Part shown: in pieces, positions 62,658 through 64,000 of the stretch
How positions within the stretch are numbered: the stretch's first letter is position 1
Layout of the letters: each line of letters begins with the position of its first letter
Source of the DNA: Ruminococcus sp. OA3
GTDB taxonomy: Bacteria > Bacillota > Clostridia > Lachnospirales > Lachnospiraceae
Assembly: GCF_022440845.1 (NCBI RefSeq)
Contig: NZ_JAKNTO010000001.1
Span: 3,224,001-3,288,000 of the forward strand
Direction: 5' to 3'
Length of the DNA stretch: 64,000 nucleotides
Made by a program: the position numbers and the translations under genes
Notes under the pieces: model-generated
Databases searched by the model: none
The model's input: the letters and a program-made list of their open reading frames with translations, nothing else
Told to the model about the DNA's origin: nothing

Positions 62658-64000
62658 TTACTTTACGCTTACCATAACTGAATTAGCCAAATAACTGCCT
62701 TCTGTATTGTACACATATATTAATATTGTATATTGATATTCATTTGAAGTTTTTAATTGATATTTACTTTTTGAAAATAAGTATGTATTAATATTATTAT
62801 TGAGTGTAATATCATCTAAAAACTTGTAATTAAAACCATCATCTATGGATGAGTTTTTTTTGCATTCATAGATAACAAGTTTTTGAGTACTAGTATTATC
62901 CAGTTTATTCCATGTAACATTTACACCATCTGTTTTATTTGTATAATTCAAATTAATCTTACTAGAATAATCTGGATTATTCGGTAAATATGTTTTACTG
63001 TCACGCCTAGAAGCATAATTGTCATTACTATATTCCAATATAGTAATAATATATACTGTATCAGGCTTTAGATTATATTTTGTTGAAGATAAAAAATATG
63101 TACTTGTAGTTTTATCGAGTTCAGTTCTTGCTATCTCTGTATAACCGGTTCCATCACTATTTTTTTCACTAACACTCAGCACCTGCCTGTTAGTTTCCTC
63201 TAATATATTCCAAAATATTCTTATGCCCTTTTTATCTCCTCGTGTCACTATACTTATATTACCTAGCTCAGTTTTTGCTGAAGCAGAATTACTAAAGGCA
63301 CTTTCATCATACTCATTAAATCCCTGCACTTTGTAAAAATATTCATGATTATATTCAAGATTATCGTTATCCATATACCATGCAAGGTTATTTTCGCATG
63401 GTATGGTTGCAATTTTTTCATAGTTACCATCAACACTGTCTGCCCGATAAATATCAAAAGAGGTAGCTCCATTTAAAAAAGGATCAAGTCTCATTCCTTC
63501 TTTATTATATTTACTAACATGTAATATGGGCGTCGTCAGCTTTGCTTTTGTATTTTTTATATTACTGAAATTAGTGGTCCCCAATCCAGAATACACTGCA
63601 CTTATTTTATAATAATATGTATTCCCACTCCGCAGACCGGTATCGGTATAATACTTTTCTTCTGCCTCCACAGTTGCTATTTTTTTGAAATTATCTGAAT
63701 TAAACATGGATCGATAAATATTAAAATATGTAACTCCTTGTTCAGCATAAAAAGAAAGTGTTATTGCTGTCTCTTCCCTATTTTCTATCCGAAGTGTGGG
63801 CACCGGTATGGTATCACATCTAATAATCACATTTTCAATATTGCTAGGATTGGAAGGTGTTTCTTCATAATTGTAGCCAACTACTCTGTAAAAATACTCT
63901 TTATTAATTTGAACATCATAATCGCTATAATATCCATCATTTGTTTCTGCAATTTCATTCCAGTGAACTCGATCCTCAGAGCGGTATATTTTATAACTTT
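62658..64000 (-). CDS. Fibronectin-III-like repeat protein, 5' part beyond window
   Basis: About 447 codons are visible, open to the right edge; an internal GTG at 63830 is not the real start. It is built of roughly 90-residue units, each with a pattern such as YKIYRSEDRVHWNEIAETND, FNIYRSMFNSDNFKKIATV, FDIYRADSVDGNYEKIATI and later EYFYRV, TYYYKISA, EYFYKVQGFN. This is the FN3-like repeat of clostridial surface proteins; later units are more divergent. It ends NSVMVSVK with no LPxTG sorting signal. By eye the DNA is about 30% G+C, well below its neighbours. The N-terminal part and any catalytic domain lie outside the window. Confidence 0.8.
   Translation of the reverse strand, partial: SYKIYRSEDRVHWNEIAETNDGYYSDYDVQINKEYFYRVVGYNYEETPSNPSNIENVIIRCDTIPVPTLRIENREETAITLSFYAEQGVTYFNIYRSMFNSDNFKKIATVEAEEKYYTDTGLRSGNTYYYKISAVYSGLGTTNFSNIKNTKAKLTTPILHVSKYNKEGMRLDPFLNGATSFDIYRADSVDGNYEKIATIPCENNLAWYMDNDNLEYNHEYFYKVQGFNEYDESAFSNSASAKTELGNISIVTRGDKKGIRIFWNILEETNRQVLSVSEKNSDGTGYTEIARTELDKTTSTYFLSSTKYNLKPDTVYIITILEYSNDNYASRRDSKTYLPNNPDYSSKINLNYTNKTDGVNVTWNKLDNTSTQKLVIYECKKNSSIDDGFNYKFLDDITLNNNINTYLFSKSKYQLKTSNEYQYTILIYVYNTEGSYLANSVMVSVK

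Noticed and set aside
63827-63830. GTG at 63830 as start of the fibronectin-like gene
   Set aside because: The frame stays open to the window edge with the same repeat pattern, so the start lies outside.

Overview
This 64-kb window looks like chromosomal DNA of an anaerobic Clostridia, most likely family Lachnospiraceae. By eye the G+C is about 47%. The evidence is the rimP-nusA-ylxR-ylxQ-infB-rbfA-DHH-truB-ribF cluster in Firmicute order, a butyryl-CoA:acetate CoA-transferase closely resembling the Roseburia-type enzyme, a flavodiiron protein, an anaerobic NrdG activase, a CotJC-type catalase remnant, and strong AGGAGG ribosome binding sites. I cannot fix the genus. No tRNA, rRNA, CRISPR array, prophage or transposase gene was seen.

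Layout, left to right. 1-3808 (minus): carbohydrate ABC importer whose lipoprotein carries a beta-propeller-like front half, divergent from an OmpR-type two-component system (3952-5909) across a perfect palindrome. 5934-6884: remnant of a Mn-catalase gene, then an intact Cu/Zn-SOD-like gene. 6945-8387: L,D-transpeptidase. 8575-11635: two CoA-transferases for short-chain acyl-CoA metabolism. 11805-17274: five-gene Dlt-like operon (adenylase, PLP decarboxylase, carrier protein, MBOAT acyltransferase, SGNH/DltD-like protein). 17372-21859: cytoplasmic hybrid histidine kinase and flavodiiron protein. 22015-24361: two Gfo/Idh/MocA dehydrogenases. 24507-27549: membrane proteins, patatin, thioesterase, MoaE-like protein. 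27687-29976 (plus): radical-SAM/DUF4130-type DNA-repair pair behind two LexA-like boxes. 29982-31725: PfkB sugar kinase and DeoR regulator. 31932-36318: aminotransferase, DUF5662, a GH13 protein lacking its catalytic residues, exonuclease III. 36449-41000: decarboxylase, ilvE, DUF1292, dut, nrdG. 41105-43645: pnp and rpsO. 43789-46428: NlpC/P60 and Na/Pi symporter. 46464-54663: the translation/transcription operon. 54812-58988: topoisomerase IV. 59041-62456: HAD phosphatase and a TetR-controlled ABC exporter. 62658-64000: AT-rich fibronectin-like repeat protein that runs off the right edge.

The most interesting points are as follows. (1) The Dlt-like operon has a fold-III PLP decarboxylase between adenylase and carrier protein; by analogy with BtrK it may modify a carrier-bound amino acid before surface esterification. 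(2) The radical-SAM repair pair appears SOS-regulated. (3) The GH13 protein keeps the GlgX scaffold but has lost its nucleophile and acid. (4) A roughly 200-bp MITE-like element with 5-bp target duplication sits in the ilvE 5' leader, and a shortened relative lies at the same distance from the -10 box upstream of exonuclease III. (5) Several operators can be read directly: an 18-bp inverted repeat at a CoA-transferase promoter, a 13-bp TetR palindrome repeated at the exporter gene, and direct repeats flanking the pfkB -35 box. Promoter and operator calls rest on sequence pattern only.
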